From: Cellvibrio sp. KY-GH-1 | Lineage (GTDB): Bacteria > Pseudomonadota > Gammaproteobacteria > Pseudomonadales > Cellvibrionaceae | Assembly: GCF_008806975.1 (NCBI RefSeq) | Contig: NZ_CP031728.1 | Location: 3,555,501-3,619,500, forward strand | Length of the DNA: 64,000 bases | Reading direction: 5' to 3' | The notes under the pieces: model-generated | Databases searched by the model: none | What the model was told of the DNA's origin: nothing | Seen by the model: only the letters and a program-made list of their open reading frames with translations | Shown here: piece by piece, positions 29,047 to 38,238 of the stretch | Numbering within the stretch: the first letter of the stretch is position 1 | How the letters are laid out: each line of letters opens with the position of its first letter | Position numbers and translations under genes: made by a program

Positions 29047-30165
29047 TTACTCATTAAAAAACTTCTTCACACCGTCAAACCAGCTGGACTGTTTGGGGGA
29101 GTATTTTCCGCCTTTCATGGTGGTCTGGAATTCTTTGAGCAAATCTTTTTGTTTGCTGGTGAGATTTACCGGGGTTTCTACTACCACGCGGCAAAGTAAA
29201 TCGCCGACACCACCACCGCGCACTGGCGTTACGCCTTTACCGCGCAGTTTGAATAATTTTCCAGTTTGGGTTTCGGCCGGGACTTTTAATTTTACGCGGC
29301 CATCGAGCGTGGGAACTTCAAGCTCACCGCCGAGTGCAGCATCGACAAAATCAATCGGAACTTCGCAATACAAGTCAGCGCCGTCACGTTTGAAAATGTG
29401 ATGCTCGCGCACATGCACTTGAACATACAAATCGCCGCTCGGACCACCGTCTGCACCCGCTTCACCTTCGCCGGACAAGCGAATGCGATCGCCGGTATCC
29501 ACACCCGCTGGCACTTTCACTTGCAGGGTTTTGGTTTCTTCTACGCGACCCTGGCCACTACAGGATTTGCAGGGGTCAGAAATAATAGTGCCGCGTCCAC
29601 GACAGCTGGGGCAAGTTTGTTGAACCGAGAAAAAGCCCTGCTGCATACGCACCTGGCCGTGACCACCACAGGTAGTACAGGTGACCGGTTTACTGCCCGC
29701 TTTTGCACCGGAACCATCACAGGTTTTACAGGAAACCAGTGTAGGCACTTTAATTTGAACACTGGTACCTTTTACGGCATCTTCCAAACTTAATTCGAGG
29801 TTGTAGCGTAAATCGGAACCGCGCGCCGGACCACCGCGACCACCGCGCCCGCCACCAAAAATATCACCGAATACATCGCCAAAAATATCACTGAAGTTAC
29901 CACCGCCAAAACCACCAGCGCCGCCCATACCAGATTGGCCATCTACGCCCGCGTGACCATAGCGATCATAGGCCGCGCGCTTGTTTTCGTCGGACAGAAC
30001 TTCGTAAGCCTCGTTAGCTTCTTTGAATTTTTCTTCGGCGTTAGGATCATCCGGGTTGCGATCCGGATGGAATTTCATGGCTACACGACGGTAGGCTTTT
30101 TTCAATTCAGCGGCATCAACATCTTTTTTGACACCGAGGATTTCGTAGTAATCGCGTTTGGACAT
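29047..30165 (-). CDS. dnaJ: Chaperone DnaJ
   Basis: Hsp40 co-chaperone that delivers unfolded proteins to DnaK and stimulates its ATPase. The 372-residue protein has the J-domain with HPDRNPD (residues 33-39), a G/F-rich region (75-115) rich in GGFGGG repeats, and four zinc-binding CxxCxGxG-type repeats ([36 protein letters not shown]). The C-terminal peptide-binding part ends in [12 protein letters not shown]. It is the last gene of grpE-dnaK-dnaJ, with its own terminator. A related 3' end lies about 500 bases downstream. Confidence 0.98.
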   Translation of the reverse strand: MSKRDYYEILGVKKDVDAAELKKAYRRVAMKFHPDRNPDDPNAEEKFKEANEAYEVLSDENKRAAYDRYGHAGVDGQSGMGGAGGFGGGNFSDIFGDVFGDIFGGGRGGRGGPARGSDLRYNLELSLEDAVKGTSVQIKVPTLVSCKTCDGSGAKAGSKPVTCTTCGGHGQVRMQQGFFSVQQTCPSCRGRGTIISDPCKSCSGQGRVEETKTLQVKVPAGVDTGDRIRLSGEGEAGADGGPSGDLYVQVHVREHHIFKRDGADLYCEVPIDFVDAALGGELEVPTLDGRVKLKVPAETQTGKLFKLRGKGVTPVRGGGVGDLLCRVVVETPVNLTSKQKDLLKEFQTTMKGGKYSPKQSSWFDGVKKFFNE

Positions 30166-30213
30166 GGTTACACCGCTAAAAGAAATGCGCAGTACATTTC
30201 AAAAATTTTCATC

Positions 30214-30295
30214 GTAGCCCGTACGGAGCCTGGCGTAATACGGGATTGAACATTCAAAAAGTATCCCGTATTCCGTTAGGCTCCATAGGGGCTAC
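30214..30295. repeat. Dispersed palindromic element, copy 2
   Basis: GTAGCCCGTACGGAGCCT at the left pairs with AGGCTCCATAGGGGCTAC at the right, with inner arms around AATACGGGAT and ATCCCGTATT. The ends match the element at 7289-7375. It lies in the 230-base dnaK-dnaJ gap, where it may form a large hairpin in the transcript and separate dnaK from dnaJ expression. Confidence 0.8.
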
Positions 30296-30397
30296 ATTTG
30301 CCTGATTCTTACATGACAAATGCGGGCAAGCCCGCATTTGTTGTTTTACTTCCAAATTCATTGAAGGGTATCGCTTGCGCCCCACCCATCCTACGAA

Positions 30398-32326
30398 TTA
30401 TTTGTCTTCTTTCACTTCTTCAAACTCGGCATCTACCACACCGTCGTCCGCTGGCTTGCTGCCGCCGGCTTGCTGTGCACCCGCAGCACCCGCTTGACCC
30501 GCTGCTTGTTGCTCAGCGTAAAGTTTTTGCGCGAGTGAACCTGATGCTTCGGTCAATTTGGTAGTTGCCGCTTCGATCTTCGCTAAATCTTCACTCTTGG
30601 CTACATCGCGCGCTTCAGTCAGCGCCGCTTCGATGGCTGATTTTTCTTCCGCAGTGGCTTTATCACCCGCTTCTTTCAAAGTTTTTTCAGTCGCATGGAT
30701 CAAACCTTCCAGAGTATTGCGCGCGCCCACTACTTCGGCGAACTTGCGATCTGCCTCGGCGTTAGCTTCAGCATCTTTTACCATTTTCTGGATTTCTTCA
30801 TCGCTCAAACCGGAAGAGGCTTTGATCACGATAGATTGTTCCTTACCCGTCGCCTTGTCTTTTGCACTTACATTCAAAATACCGTTAGCGTCGATATCAA
30901 AAGTTACTTCGATTTGCGGCATTCCGCGCTGTGCAGGCGGAATGTCACTCAGGTCAAAACGACCAAGTGATTTGTTTTGCGACGCTTGCTTGCGCTCACC
31001 TTGCACCACGTGAATAGTTACTGCAGTTTGGTTGTCATCGGCAGTTGAGAAAATTTGCGATTTCTTGGTTGGAATCGTGGTGTTTTTCTCAATCAATGGA
31101 GTCGCTACACCGCCCATGGTTTCAATACCAAGAGTCAGCGGAGTTACGTCCAACAACAATACATTGGTAGTATCACCAGACAATACCGAACCTTGAATTG
31201 CTGCACCAATCGCTACCGCTTCATCAGGGTTAACGTCTTTGCGCGCTTCTTTGCCAAAGAAATCCGCCACTGCCTTTTGCACCAACGGCATACGGGTTTG
31301 ACCACCCACCAGAATTACATCATCGATGTCACTGATAGATTTGCCGGAATCTTTAATCGCTTGTTTTACTGGCTCCATGGATTTGGTCACCAAGTCTTCA
31401 ACCAATGATTCCAATTTCGCGCGGGTCAGTTTTACCACCAGGTGTTTTGGACCTGTTGCATCCGCGGTAATGTACGGCAGATTCACTTCGGTTTGCTGGC
31501 TGGATGACAATTCGATCTTGGCTTTTTCGGCCGCTTCTTTCAAACGTTGTAACGCCAGTGGATCATTGTGCAAATCAATACCGGTATCTTTCTTGAAGGT
31601 ATCCGCCAGGAATTCAATCAAGCGCATATCGAAATCTTCACCACCGAGGAAAGTATCGCCGTTGGTAGAAAGCACTTCGAATTGATGCTCGCCATCAACG
31701 TCAGCAATTTCGATAATAGAAATATCGAAAGTACCACCACCCAGGTCGTAGACCGCGATAGTGCGATCACCTACACCTTTATCCAAACCGTAAGCCAATG
31801 CAGCAGCAGTCGGCTCGTTGATGATGCGCTTTACATCCAGACCGGCGATGCGGCCTGCATCTTTAGTCGCTTGACGTTGTGAGTCATTAAAGTACGCTGG
31901 AACAGTGATTACTGCTTCAGTGACTTTTTCGCCGAGATAATCTTCAGCGGTTTTCTTCATTTTCTTCAGCACTTCAGCAGAAATTTGTGGCGGCGCTTTT
32001 TTATCGCCCTTCACTTCTACCCAAGCATCGCCATTGTCAGCCGCAACGATTTTGTAGGGCACCATGGAAATATCTTTTTGCACTACATCATCTTTGAATT
32101 TACGGCCAATCAAGCGCTTAACCGCATGCAAGGTGTTGTGCGGATTGGTAACTGCCTGACGTTTGGCAGATTGACCAACAAGAATCTCGTCATCGTTAGT
32201 GAACGCGATAATTGAAGGCGTTGTACGATCACCCTCAGCGTTTTCAATAACTTTGGGCGTGCCGCCTTCCAGAATGGAAACGCAAGAGTTAGTGGTACCC
32301 AAGTCGATGCCGATAATTTTACCCAT
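30398..32326 (-). CDS. dnaK: Chaperone DnaK (Hsp70)
   Basis: ATP-driven chaperone. The 642-residue protein starts with [15 protein letters not shown], contains the ATPase motifs [28 protein letters not shown] and [10 protein letters not shown], the linker [12 protein letters not shown], and ends in the acidic tail with EEVKEDK. I start at the ATG at 32326, preceded by AGGAG; a longer frame to 32413 would add a leader peptide without support. It follows grpE by about 190 bases, which contain a perfect stem-loop and a weak second heat-shock promoter candidate. Confidence 0.98.
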   Translation of the reverse strand: MGKIIGIDLGTTNSCVSILEGGTPKVIENAEGDRTTPSIIAFTNDDEILVGQSAKRQAVTNPHNTLHAVKRLIGRKFKDDVVQKDISMVPYKIVAADNGDAWVEVKGDKKAPPQISAEVLKKMKKTAEDYLGEKVTEAVITVPAYFNDSQRQATKDAGRIAGLDVKRIINEPTAAALAYGLDKGVGDRTIAVYDLGGGTFDISIIEIADVDGEHQFEVLSTNGDTFLGGEDFDMRLIEFLADTFKKDTGIDLHNDPLALQRLKEAAEKAKIELSSSQQTEVNLPYITADATGPKHLVVKLTRAKLESLVEDLVTKSMEPVKQAIKDSGKSISDIDDVILVGGQTRMPLVQKAVADFFGKEARKDVNPDEAVAIGAAIQGSVLSGDTTNVLLLDVTPLTLGIETMGGVATPLIEKNTTIPTKKSQIFSTADDNQTAVTIHVVQGERKQASQNKSLGRFDLSDIPPAQRGMPQIEVTFDIDANGILNVSAKDKATGKEQSIVIKASSGLSDEEIQKMVKDAEANAEADRKFAEVVGARNTLEGLIHATEKTLKEAGDKATAEEKSAIEAALTEARDVAKSEDLAKIEAATTKLTEASGSLAQKLYAEQQAAGQAGAAGAQQAGGSKPADDGVVDAEFEEVKEDK

Positions 32327-32403
32327 GGTGCTGCTCCTGAAAATCTGTTTGTTGCTGAGTGCCCGAACAGGCGAGCACTGAATGTTAATGACTTGCTCTA
32401 GTC

Positions 32404-32426
32404 GCGCAAACACTGGGTGTTTGCGC
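32404..32426 (-). promoter_or_regulatory. Perfect stem-loop in the dnaK leader
   Basis: GCGCAAACAC and GTGTTTGCGC form a 10-base perfect stem with a 3-base loop, 78 bases before the dnaK start codon. There is no T run, so it is not an ordinary terminator. It could stabilise or process the grpE-dnaK transcript. Confidence 0.6.
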
Positions 32427-32519
32427 TTTCGTTTGCAGTTGTTTTCTATATTGGCGCACCGGATTTGAATTCAAGTGGCGCCGTAAAAAAATCCTTACCA
32501 ACGCTGTGGGTTTTAGCTG

Positions 32520-33083
32520 CTAAGGAGCCTTGGACACCACTACCATCGCCGGACGAACCAGACGGCCATGCAGGGTGTAACCCTTCTGGAAACAATTGAT
32601 CACCGTGTTTGGTTCGACATCCGGATTGGGCACCGCAGAAACCGCCTGATGCAAATTCGGATCGAAAGGTTCGCCCTGCGGATTCACTACCAGGACCTGA
32701 TGACGCGCCAGTGCATCAACAAAAGTTTTGTGGGTGAGCTGAATGCCTTCCGCGATTGCTGCAAAAACCTCATTGCTGGCATCGATTGATGAGAGCGCTC
32801 GCTCCAGGTTATCGACAACTGGCAGCAGGTCGTTGACCATTTTCTCCAGGCCAAACTTGTGGGCTTTCTCTACATCTTGCTCGGCACGGCGACGGGCATT
32901 CTGCGCCTCAGCCTGGGCGCGCAGGCTCTGCTCTTTGGCTGCCTCATAGGCAGTTGCCAGGGTTGCCAATTGAGCCTGCAGGGTTTCAATACCTGCGTCA
33001 GCTGCTTCTGCTTGCACCTGCTCCTCGGCCGCTGGCTGGGGTTCGGTTGCATTTTGAATGTCGGTGTAATCTTGGGTTGACAC
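32520..33083 (-). CDS. grpE: Nucleotide exchange factor GrpE
   Basis: Releases ADP from DnaK to restart the chaperone cycle. The protein is about 187 residues, with an acidic, alanine-rich N-terminus, a long coiled coil (LQAQLATLATAYEAAKEQSL onward) and the beta domain ending NTVINCFQKGYTLHGRLVRPAMVVV. I choose the GTG at 33083 because GGAGA stands 6 bases before it; the TTG at 33095 sits on top of that site. First gene of the heat-shock cluster. Confidence 0.95.
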   Translation of the reverse strand: MSTQDYTDIQNATEPQPAAEEQVQAEAADAGIETLQAQLATLATAYEAAKEQSLRAQAEAQNARRRAEQDVEKAHKFGLEKMVNDLLPVVDNLERALSSIDASNEVFAAIAEGIQLTHKTFVDALARHQVLVVNPQGEPFDPNLHQAVSAVPNPDVEPNTVINCFQKGYTLHGRLVRPAMVVVSKAP

Positions 33084-33171
33084 TGTGTTCTCCAATCACT
33101 GGTTGGGCGGCGCAGCCGCCGGTATAACTTGCTAAAACCAAATCAGGGTGCCTATTCAGACAGTGTGGGCT

Positions 33172-33199
33172 ATATGGGGCTAAGACAGAGGGATTCAAG
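33172..33199 (-). promoter_or_regulatory. Sigma-32 heat-shock promoter of grpE
   Basis: Read on the minus strand, CTTGAA (33199-33194) and CCCCATAT (33179-33172) are separated by 14 bases. This matches the heat-shock sigma factor consensus closely and lies about 90 bases before the grpE start. Confidence 0.85.
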
Positions 33200-33446
33200 C
33201 GCTGGCGCTAAAGTTTTTATGGAAAAGCCTGATCACTAACTAACGCAAATGATCACCGGATAGGCGAAAAATTAGACCTATACTCAAGTTTGCCTTTATC
33301 GTCAGGAACCATCGGAGCAGCGCAAAAAACTGCGCCAAGTTCGCACACACAGTGTTGAATAATGCGCCAAAAAAGGGATTCGCTTCAGCGGAAAACAACG
33401 GCAACCCAAGCCATAAAAATACTTGGCTTATTGGCGTAAATACCAT

Positions 33447-33475
33447 TTGACAACGTTGTCCATTCAACCTATCGT
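33447..33475 (+). promoter_or_regulatory. Sigma-70-like promoter of the chemoreceptor, with internal palindrome
   Basis: TTGACA (33447-33452) and TATCGT (33470-33475) are 17 bases apart, about 46 bases before the gene start. The 12-base perfect palindrome GACAACGTTGTC (33449-33460) overlaps the -35 box and could be a regulator site. Confidence 0.55.
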
Positions 33476-33521
33476 CGAGAAACACCTGTTCATAAGTTCG
33501 CCACCCAGAGGGTTAATTACC

Positions 33522-35141
33522 ATGTCATTGCGCGTTAAGATCTGGATTGTCTCCGCCCAAATCCTGCTCGGCCTTCTGGGAATGATGCTGATAGGATTGT
33601 TTACGGTTCGCTACTCATCCAACCAGGATAACGCCGCGCGGGTAGAGCAGCTGCTCAACAGCACCTACGCCACAGTAATCCAAATGGAGCAGATGGCAGC
33701 CCGCGGTGAAATGAATGATGAAACCGCCAAGAAAATCGCCACCCAAATTCTGCGCAACAACACCTATCACAAGTCCGAATACGTTTATGTCGCCGACGAA
33801 CAGATGAATTTCGTCGCCGCGCCACTCGACCCGCAGCTACACGGGACCAGCTTTCATGAATTTAAGGACGGAAACGGCCGCAGCGTAGGCGAGATACTAT
33901 TAAAAGCCGTAGGCAAGGCTCAGGGGCAAACTGCCAAATACAACTGGACGCAAAAACAAGCCGATGGCTCGATTGAAGAAAAGCTGTCCATCGCCAAGCT
34001 GTCGCCTCGCTGGAAATGGGTAGTAGGTACGGGCATTGGCTTTAACGAGGTCAACGCCCGCTTTTGGGAGACCGCCAAATGGCAGTTAGGTGTTTGTATT
34101 CTGGTGATGTTGGTGATCGTGGTACCCGTGGTCATGTTTGCTCGCAAGCTGGATACTGGCCTGGGCGCTGAGCTGAAAGAGGTGTTAACGCTCGTACGAG
34201 CCGTTGCCAGCGGTGACCTGACCGAACGCAACGCTCACGCCGCTCCCGAGGACAGTATTTACGGCTCAGTGGTGCGCATGCGCCACGCACTGCGCGATAT
34301 GCTCGGCAGTATTTCAGCAATGGTGTCACGCCTCCATGAAATCAGTGATGACATAGTCCATAAGGCGGAAACCAGTACCGCCATGGCCGAAGACCAAAGT
34401 GCCAACACCATAAAAATTGCCTCCTCGGCAGAAGAATTCAATATGCAAACTAAAGACGCCATGGAGCAGGCCAAGGTTGCGACCAATCAAACGGACCACG
34501 CCTCCAAGACCGCCAACCAGGGCCAGAAGCTGATCTCCAGCGCCGTAAAAAGTTTTGTGGAGATAGACAACAGCGTTATCCAAACCCAAAGCAGTATCGA
34601 CGATCTCGCCCAACGTATTAGCAGTATTTCGGCGGTGATTTCCGTGATCAGCGAAGTCGCTAACCAAACCAACTTGCTCGCACTAAACGCCGCGATTGAA
34701 GCGGCGCGCGCCGGGGAACAGGGGCGCGGTTTTGCGGTGGTGGCCGATGAAGTCCGCCAGCTCGCACAGCGCACCACCCAGGCAACGACAGAAATTAGCG
34801 ATACCATCACTGCCGTCCAAAACTCCAGCCGCGTCGCCAAGCAAAATATGGATGATATGGTCACCCAACTGAAGGACGGCATTGCCCAAACTCGCCAGGG
34901 GGGCGAAATTGTAGAGAGTGTACGCATGGAAACTGATGAGGTGGCCAAGATGGTGGCCCACATAGGCAGCTCGCTGATCGAACACGTGCAGGCCAGTAGC
35001 CTGATTCTGGAATACGTCAGTCATGTGGAACAATCATCCCTCGGCACCAAGGATGCTGCACGCGGTACATTGCTCGCTTCCCAGCAAATCCGCGATGCCT
35101 CGGATGAACTGAGCCGTAAATTGGAGGGCTTCCGCTTTTAA
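33522..35141 (+). CDS. Methyl-accepting chemotaxis protein with single Cache sensor
   Basis: Membrane chemoreceptor that signals to CheA. The 539-residue protein has a first membrane helix (about 9-28), a periplasmic Cache-type domain ([20 protein letters not shown], then [13 protein letters not shown]), a second helix (about 193-212), a HAMP region and a long cytoplasmic coiled coil. The tip carries [20 protein letters not shown] followed by [17 protein letters not shown] start at the ATG at 33522, with AGAGGG upstream and immediately followed by a membrane helix. The ligand is unknown. No flagellar or che genes are nearby. Confidence 0.94.
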   Translation: MSLRVKIWIVSAQILLGLLGMMLIGLFTVRYSSNQDNAARVEQLLNSTYATVIQMEQMAARGEMNDETAKKIATQILRNNTYHKSEYVYVADEQMNFVAAPLDPQLHGTSFHEFKDGNGRSVGEILLKAVGKAQGQTAKYNWTQKQADGSIEEKLSIAKLSPRWKWVVGTGIGFNEVNARFWETAKWQLGVCILVMLVIVVPVVMFARKLDTGLGAELKEVLTLVRAVASGDLTERNAHAAPEDSIYGSVVRMRHALRDMLGSISAMVSRLHEISDDIVHKAETSTAMAEDQSANTIKIASSAEEFNMQTKDAMEQAKVATNQTDHASKTANQGQKLISSAVKSFVEIDNSVIQTQSSIDDLAQRISSISAVISVISEVANQTNLLALNAAIEAARAGEQGRGFAVVADEVRQLAQRTTQATTEISDTITAVQNSSRVAKQNMDDMVTQLKDGIAQTRQGGEIVESVRMETDEVAKMVAHIGSSLIEHVQASSLILEYVSHVEQSSLGTKDAARGTLLASQQIRDASDELSRKLEGFRF

Positions 35142-35188
35142 GGATCGTTGGGCAAGCTTGCCTCTTTAATGCCAAATACTGTATAAAC

Positions 35189-35225
35189 AGCCAGATAGCG
35201 ATTAGCCAATCGCGTCTGGCTTTTT
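35189..35225 (+). terminator. Terminator after the chemoreceptor gene
   Basis: AGCCAGA and TCTGGCT, with an inner CGATT/AATCG stem, are followed by a T run. It lies between the chemoreceptor and recN. Confidence 0.85.
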
Positions 35226-35263
35226 AATTGGTGCCTCCCTTTTAGCGATCCGACGGACGACCT

Positions 35264-36931
35264 ATGCTCACTCACCTGAATATCCAAAATTTCACCCTGG
35301 TTGATCATCTCGACCTGGATTTAAAACCCGGTATGACTGTGATAACCGGAGAGACAGGTGCGGGGAAATCCATTTTGCTAGATGCCCTCGGACAGACGCT
35401 CGGGGACCGCGCTGATGGCGAGCGGGTGCGTACCGGTGCCAGCCGCGCCGACATCTGTGCCACCTTTGACACACGTAAGATACCGGCCGCTGCCGAATGG
35501 TTGCTCGGTAACGACCTGCAGCAGGCAGATCACCCGCACGAATGCCTGCTGCGCAGAGTGGTAGCCAGCGACGGCAAATCCAAAGCTTATGTCAACGGCC
35601 AATCAGTCACCCTTCAACAGCTGCGAACCCTGGGCGAAATGTTGATAGATATTCACAGCCAACATGAGCACCAATCCCTGCTGGTCAAAGATACTCATCG
35701 CCGCCTGGTAGATGAATTTGCCGGTCAAACTGAATTGGCTAAACAGGTGCGCCAGGCATGGCGCGAGTGGCAGAGCCGGTTGGAACATTTTCTCCACCTG
35801 CGCGATAACGCGGCCGAGGTCAATGCCCGTTTCCAGTTGTTGAGCTATCAGGTAGAAGAATTAGAGCAGCTTGGTTTACAACAGGGCGAGCAGGCCAAAT
35901 TGGAAGCCGAGCAACGCAGCTTGGCCAATGCGGAGGAAATATTGCGTGGCAGCCAACAACTGGCAGCCTTTTGTGGTGATGAAGAGCAAGGTTTGGGGGT
36001 CAATCTGCACCGTGCGCTGCATATCTTGCGCGGCCTGCCGGAGAAATCGGCCGCGTTGAAAACCGCTGAAGAGCTGCTCACTAGCGCGCAGATCCAGGTA
36101 GAAGAGGCCCAACATGAAATCGAACAGCACATCGATAGCTTTACCCTCGACCCGCAGCGCTTGCAACATGTAGAAGAACGCCTGTCGGCCATTTACGACC
36201 TCGCGCGCAAACACCGTATTCAGGCGGAGGAATTACCGGACTTGGTCAATAAACTCAGTGGTGAGCTGGAGCAGTTGCAAGGCGGGGATGCCAAACTCGA
36301 CCAACTCGCGCAGCAAGTCACCCAGACGGAGAAAACCTATCGCCAACTCGCCGACCAACTTTCCGCCAAGCGCACCAAGGCGGGCAACGGCCTGGCAAAG
36401 CAAGTGAACGAACAGCTCAAGTTACTGGCCATGGAAAACGCCAAGTTCAGCGTCAGCCTTATCCCACTGGGTGACAAGCCCGGCGCCAACGGTCTGGAAG
36501 AAGTGGAGTTTCTCATCAGCACCAACCCCGGCCAAGCCCCTCGCCCTCTGGGGAAAATCGCTTCGGGCGGCGAGTTGTCACGCATCAGCCTTGCCATCCA
36601 GGTAGTTACAGCACAAACCTCGGCCATTCCCACGCTGGTCTTTGACGAAGTCGATGTGGGAATAGGCGGTGCCACTGGCGATGTGGTTGGTCAGTTGTTA
36701 AGACAGTTAGGCGAGCGCGGTCAGGTAATTTGCGTGACCCATCTGGCGCAAGTGGCGAGCAAGGGGCATCAACACTTGCAGGTGGTTAAAACTGCCAATA
36801 AGAAATCGGCTGAGTCAACACTGGTTGAGCTGGATGGCGCATCCAAAGTGGAAGAAGTCGCACGTATGCTGGGCGGGCTAAAGGTAACCGAACAATCACT
36901 GGCTCATGCCCGGGAAATGTTGGCGCTTTAA
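35264..36931 (+). CDS. recN: DNA repair protein RecN
   Basis: SMC-like ATPase acting in double-strand break repair. The 555-residue protein has Walker A TGETGAGKSILLDALG near the N-terminus, a long coiled coil in the middle, and the C-terminal ABC signature SGGELSRISLAIQ with Walker B TLVFDEVDVGIGG. The start (MLTHLNIQNFTLVDHLDLDL) is typical. No full LexA box was found upstream, although recN is SOS-induced in E. coli. RecN genes often lie near grpE, as here. Confidence 0.97.
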   Translation: MLTHLNIQNFTLVDHLDLDLKPGMTVITGETGAGKSILLDALGQTLGDRADGERVRTGASRADICATFDTRKIPAAAEWLLGNDLQQADHPHECLLRRVVASDGKSKAYVNGQSVTLQQLRTLGEMLIDIHSQHEHQSLLVKDTHRRLVDEFAGQTELAKQVRQAWREWQSRLEHFLHLRDNAAEVNARFQLLSYQVEELEQLGLQQGEQAKLEAEQRSLANAEEILRGSQQLAAFCGDEEQGLGVNLHRALHILRGLPEKSAALKTAEELLTSAQIQVEEAQHEIEQHIDSFTLDPQRLQHVEERLSAIYDLARKHRIQAEELPDLVNKLSGELEQLQGGDAKLDQLAQQVTQTEKTYRQLADQLSAKRTKAGNGLAKQVNEQLKLLAMENAKFSVSLIPLGDKPGANGLEEVEFLISTNPGQAPRPLGKIASGGELSRISLAIQVVTAQTSAIPTLVFDEVDVGIGGATGDVVGQLLRQLGERGQVICVTHLAQVASKGHQHLQVVKTANKKSAESTLVELDGASKVEEVARMLGGLKVTEQSLAHAREMLAL

Positions 36932-36967
36932 TTTGTGCACTATTTTTTGCCTGGACTATCAACAAAT

Positions 36968-36988
36968 AGGGCGCGATAAACGCGCCCT
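36968..36988 (+). terminator. Hairpin after recN
   Basis: AGGGCGCG and CGCGCCCT pair around ATAAA, 37 bases beyond the recN stop. The following T content is low, so this is a likely but weak terminator. The rest of the gap to fur shows nothing clear. Confidence 0.5.
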
Positions 36989-37165
36989 CAAGCAGTAATA
37001 CAAATCAACGTTTCCTACATCAAAACACTAACGTTTCTTTCAAAAACAGCAAACTTTTCAAAAAAATCGGTATAAAAGTCGAACCAGTTAACAATACTCG
37101 TTTTTGCGGCCAAGTTCTAACGTTTTTCACCTCAAAACACTTCTTTCTCGCAATCTTCATATAAC

Positions 37166-37573
37166 TTAGCGCTTTTTGCGCACGTAAAGCACTAGACTGT
37201 GATCCGTTAATTCGTAGCCGTATTCAGCGGCAATACGTTTTTGCAGTGCTTCAATCTCATCATTATGGAACTCAATGATAGTGCCAGCATCTATATCGAC
37301 CATGTGATCGTGATGCTCGCCACGCGCTACTTCAAACACTGAATGACCGCCGTCGAAGTTGTGACGAACCACCAAACCAGCTGTTTCAAACTGGGTTAAC
37401 ACCCGGTACACAGTTGCCAGACCAACGTCATCACCCTGCTCCATCAGCGCTTTGTATACATCTTCCGCGCTCATGTGATGCTGTTCAGAGGACTCCAACA
37501 TTTGCAAAATCTTAACTCGCGGCAAAGTGACTTTAAGGCCAGCCTTGCGCAGCTCGTGGTTACCGTCAGCCAT
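37166..37573 (-). CDS. fur: Ferric uptake regulator Fur
   Basis: Iron-responsive repressor. The 135-residue protein has the winged-helix N-domain (LPRVKILQMLESSEQHHMSAE) and the metal-binding GEHHDHMVDID. It lacks the two CxxC pairs of E. coli Fur and ends in LVLYVRKKR, the pattern I associate with Pseudomonas Fur. I start at the ATG at 37573 with a GGGGG stretch upstream; the longer frame to 37585 adds four residues without support. It diverges from bamE over 78 bases, a conserved arrangement. Confidence 0.96.
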   Translation of the reverse strand: MADGNHELRKAGLKVTLPRVKILQMLESSEQHHMSAEDVYKALMEQGDDVGLATVYRVLTQFETAGLVVRHNFDGGHSVFEVARGEHHDHMVDIDAGTIIEFHNDEIEALQKRIAAEYGYELTDHSLVLYVRKKR

Positions 37574-37651
37574 TATTTCCCCCAAACCCTTCTCAGTATT
37601 CCTGTGGTTCGGGTATTATCCGCGTTCATTTTTGTTAGTGGAAGCCCTCGT

Positions 37652-38113
37652 ATGAAATTAGCCAGCCGCATTTTTCTGGCCCTGATTGTCACAACCAGTC
37701 TAAGCGCTTGCTCCAGCTTCCGCTTTCCCGGTGTTTATAAAGTAGGTATCCAACAGGGGCATATCATTACTGAAGAGATGGCTTCCCAGTTAAAACTGGG
37801 TATGTCAAAACGTCAGGTGCGCTTTGTGCTCGGCAACAGCCTGGTACCAGATACCTTTAATGATGACCGCTGGGACTACCCCTACAGCGTACGCCGCGGC
37901 TCTCAGGGCGAGATTACCCAATATCTCTACACCGTTTACTTTGAAAATGACAAGCTTGTGAAAACCGAAGGTGATTACCTGCCTGGCAAGGCACCACTGA
38001 GCGGGGAGAAGTCCGAAAAATACCTGGATGATATGAACCGTGATGTGCCGGTTCCTACCGAAGAGAGTAGCGCTCCGCCACCCACAGCACCAGAGCCGGA
38101 AAAGAAATATTAA
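37652..38113 (+). CDS. bamE: Outer-membrane assembly lipoprotein BamE
   Basis: Lipoprotein of the BAM complex that inserts outer-membrane proteins. The 153-residue precursor has a signal peptide with lipobox LSAC (cysteine about residue 20), then KVGIQQGHIITEEMASQLK and GMSKRQVRFVLGNSLVPDTF, RWDYPY, all BamE hallmarks. The C-terminal tail is proline- and glutamate-rich and longer than in E. coli. I start at the ATG at 37652; the longer frame from 37475 overlaps fur and is spurious. Confidence 0.95.
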   Translation: MKLASRIFLALIVTTSLSACSSFRFPGVYKVGIQQGHIITEEMASQLKLGMSKRQVRFVLGNSLVPDTFNDDRWDYPYSVRRGSQGEITQYLYTVYFENDKLVKTEGDYLPGKAPLSGEKSEKYLDDMNRDVPVPTEESSAPPPTAPEPEKKY

Positions 38114-38120
38114 TACCAAT

Positions 38121-38149
38121 AAAAACGCCCGCTTAGCCGGGCGTTTTTA
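38121..38149 (+). terminator. Terminator of bamE
   Basis: AAAAACGCCCG and CGGGCGTTTTT form a strong stem with an A/T tail on both sides, 7 bases after the bamE stop. Confidence 0.9.
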
Positions 38150-38238
38150 TTAGGGGTAGAAACAACGGGTTCGGCTACCGTTACCCGGCGACTCTAATGA
38201 TGCCCATGGAGCGAGGCACGGGTAATAAAATGTAAAAC

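Larger units (their letters stand above)
33084..33521. other. Divergent intergenic region between grpE and the chemoreceptor
   Basis: About 440 bases with no credible gene. It holds the sigma-32 promoter of grpE (left third) and a sigma-70-like promoter for the chemoreceptor (right end), both listed separately. The middle (33240-33420) shows nothing I recognise; an 81-codon minus-strand frame there has no supporting features. Confidence 0.55.

Noticed and set aside
35180-35196. CTGTATAAACAG near recN as a LexA (SOS) box
   Set aside because: The half-sites are separated by 4 bases instead of the 8 in the gammaproteobacterial CTGT-N8-ACAG box, and the sequence lies at the edge of the preceding terminator.
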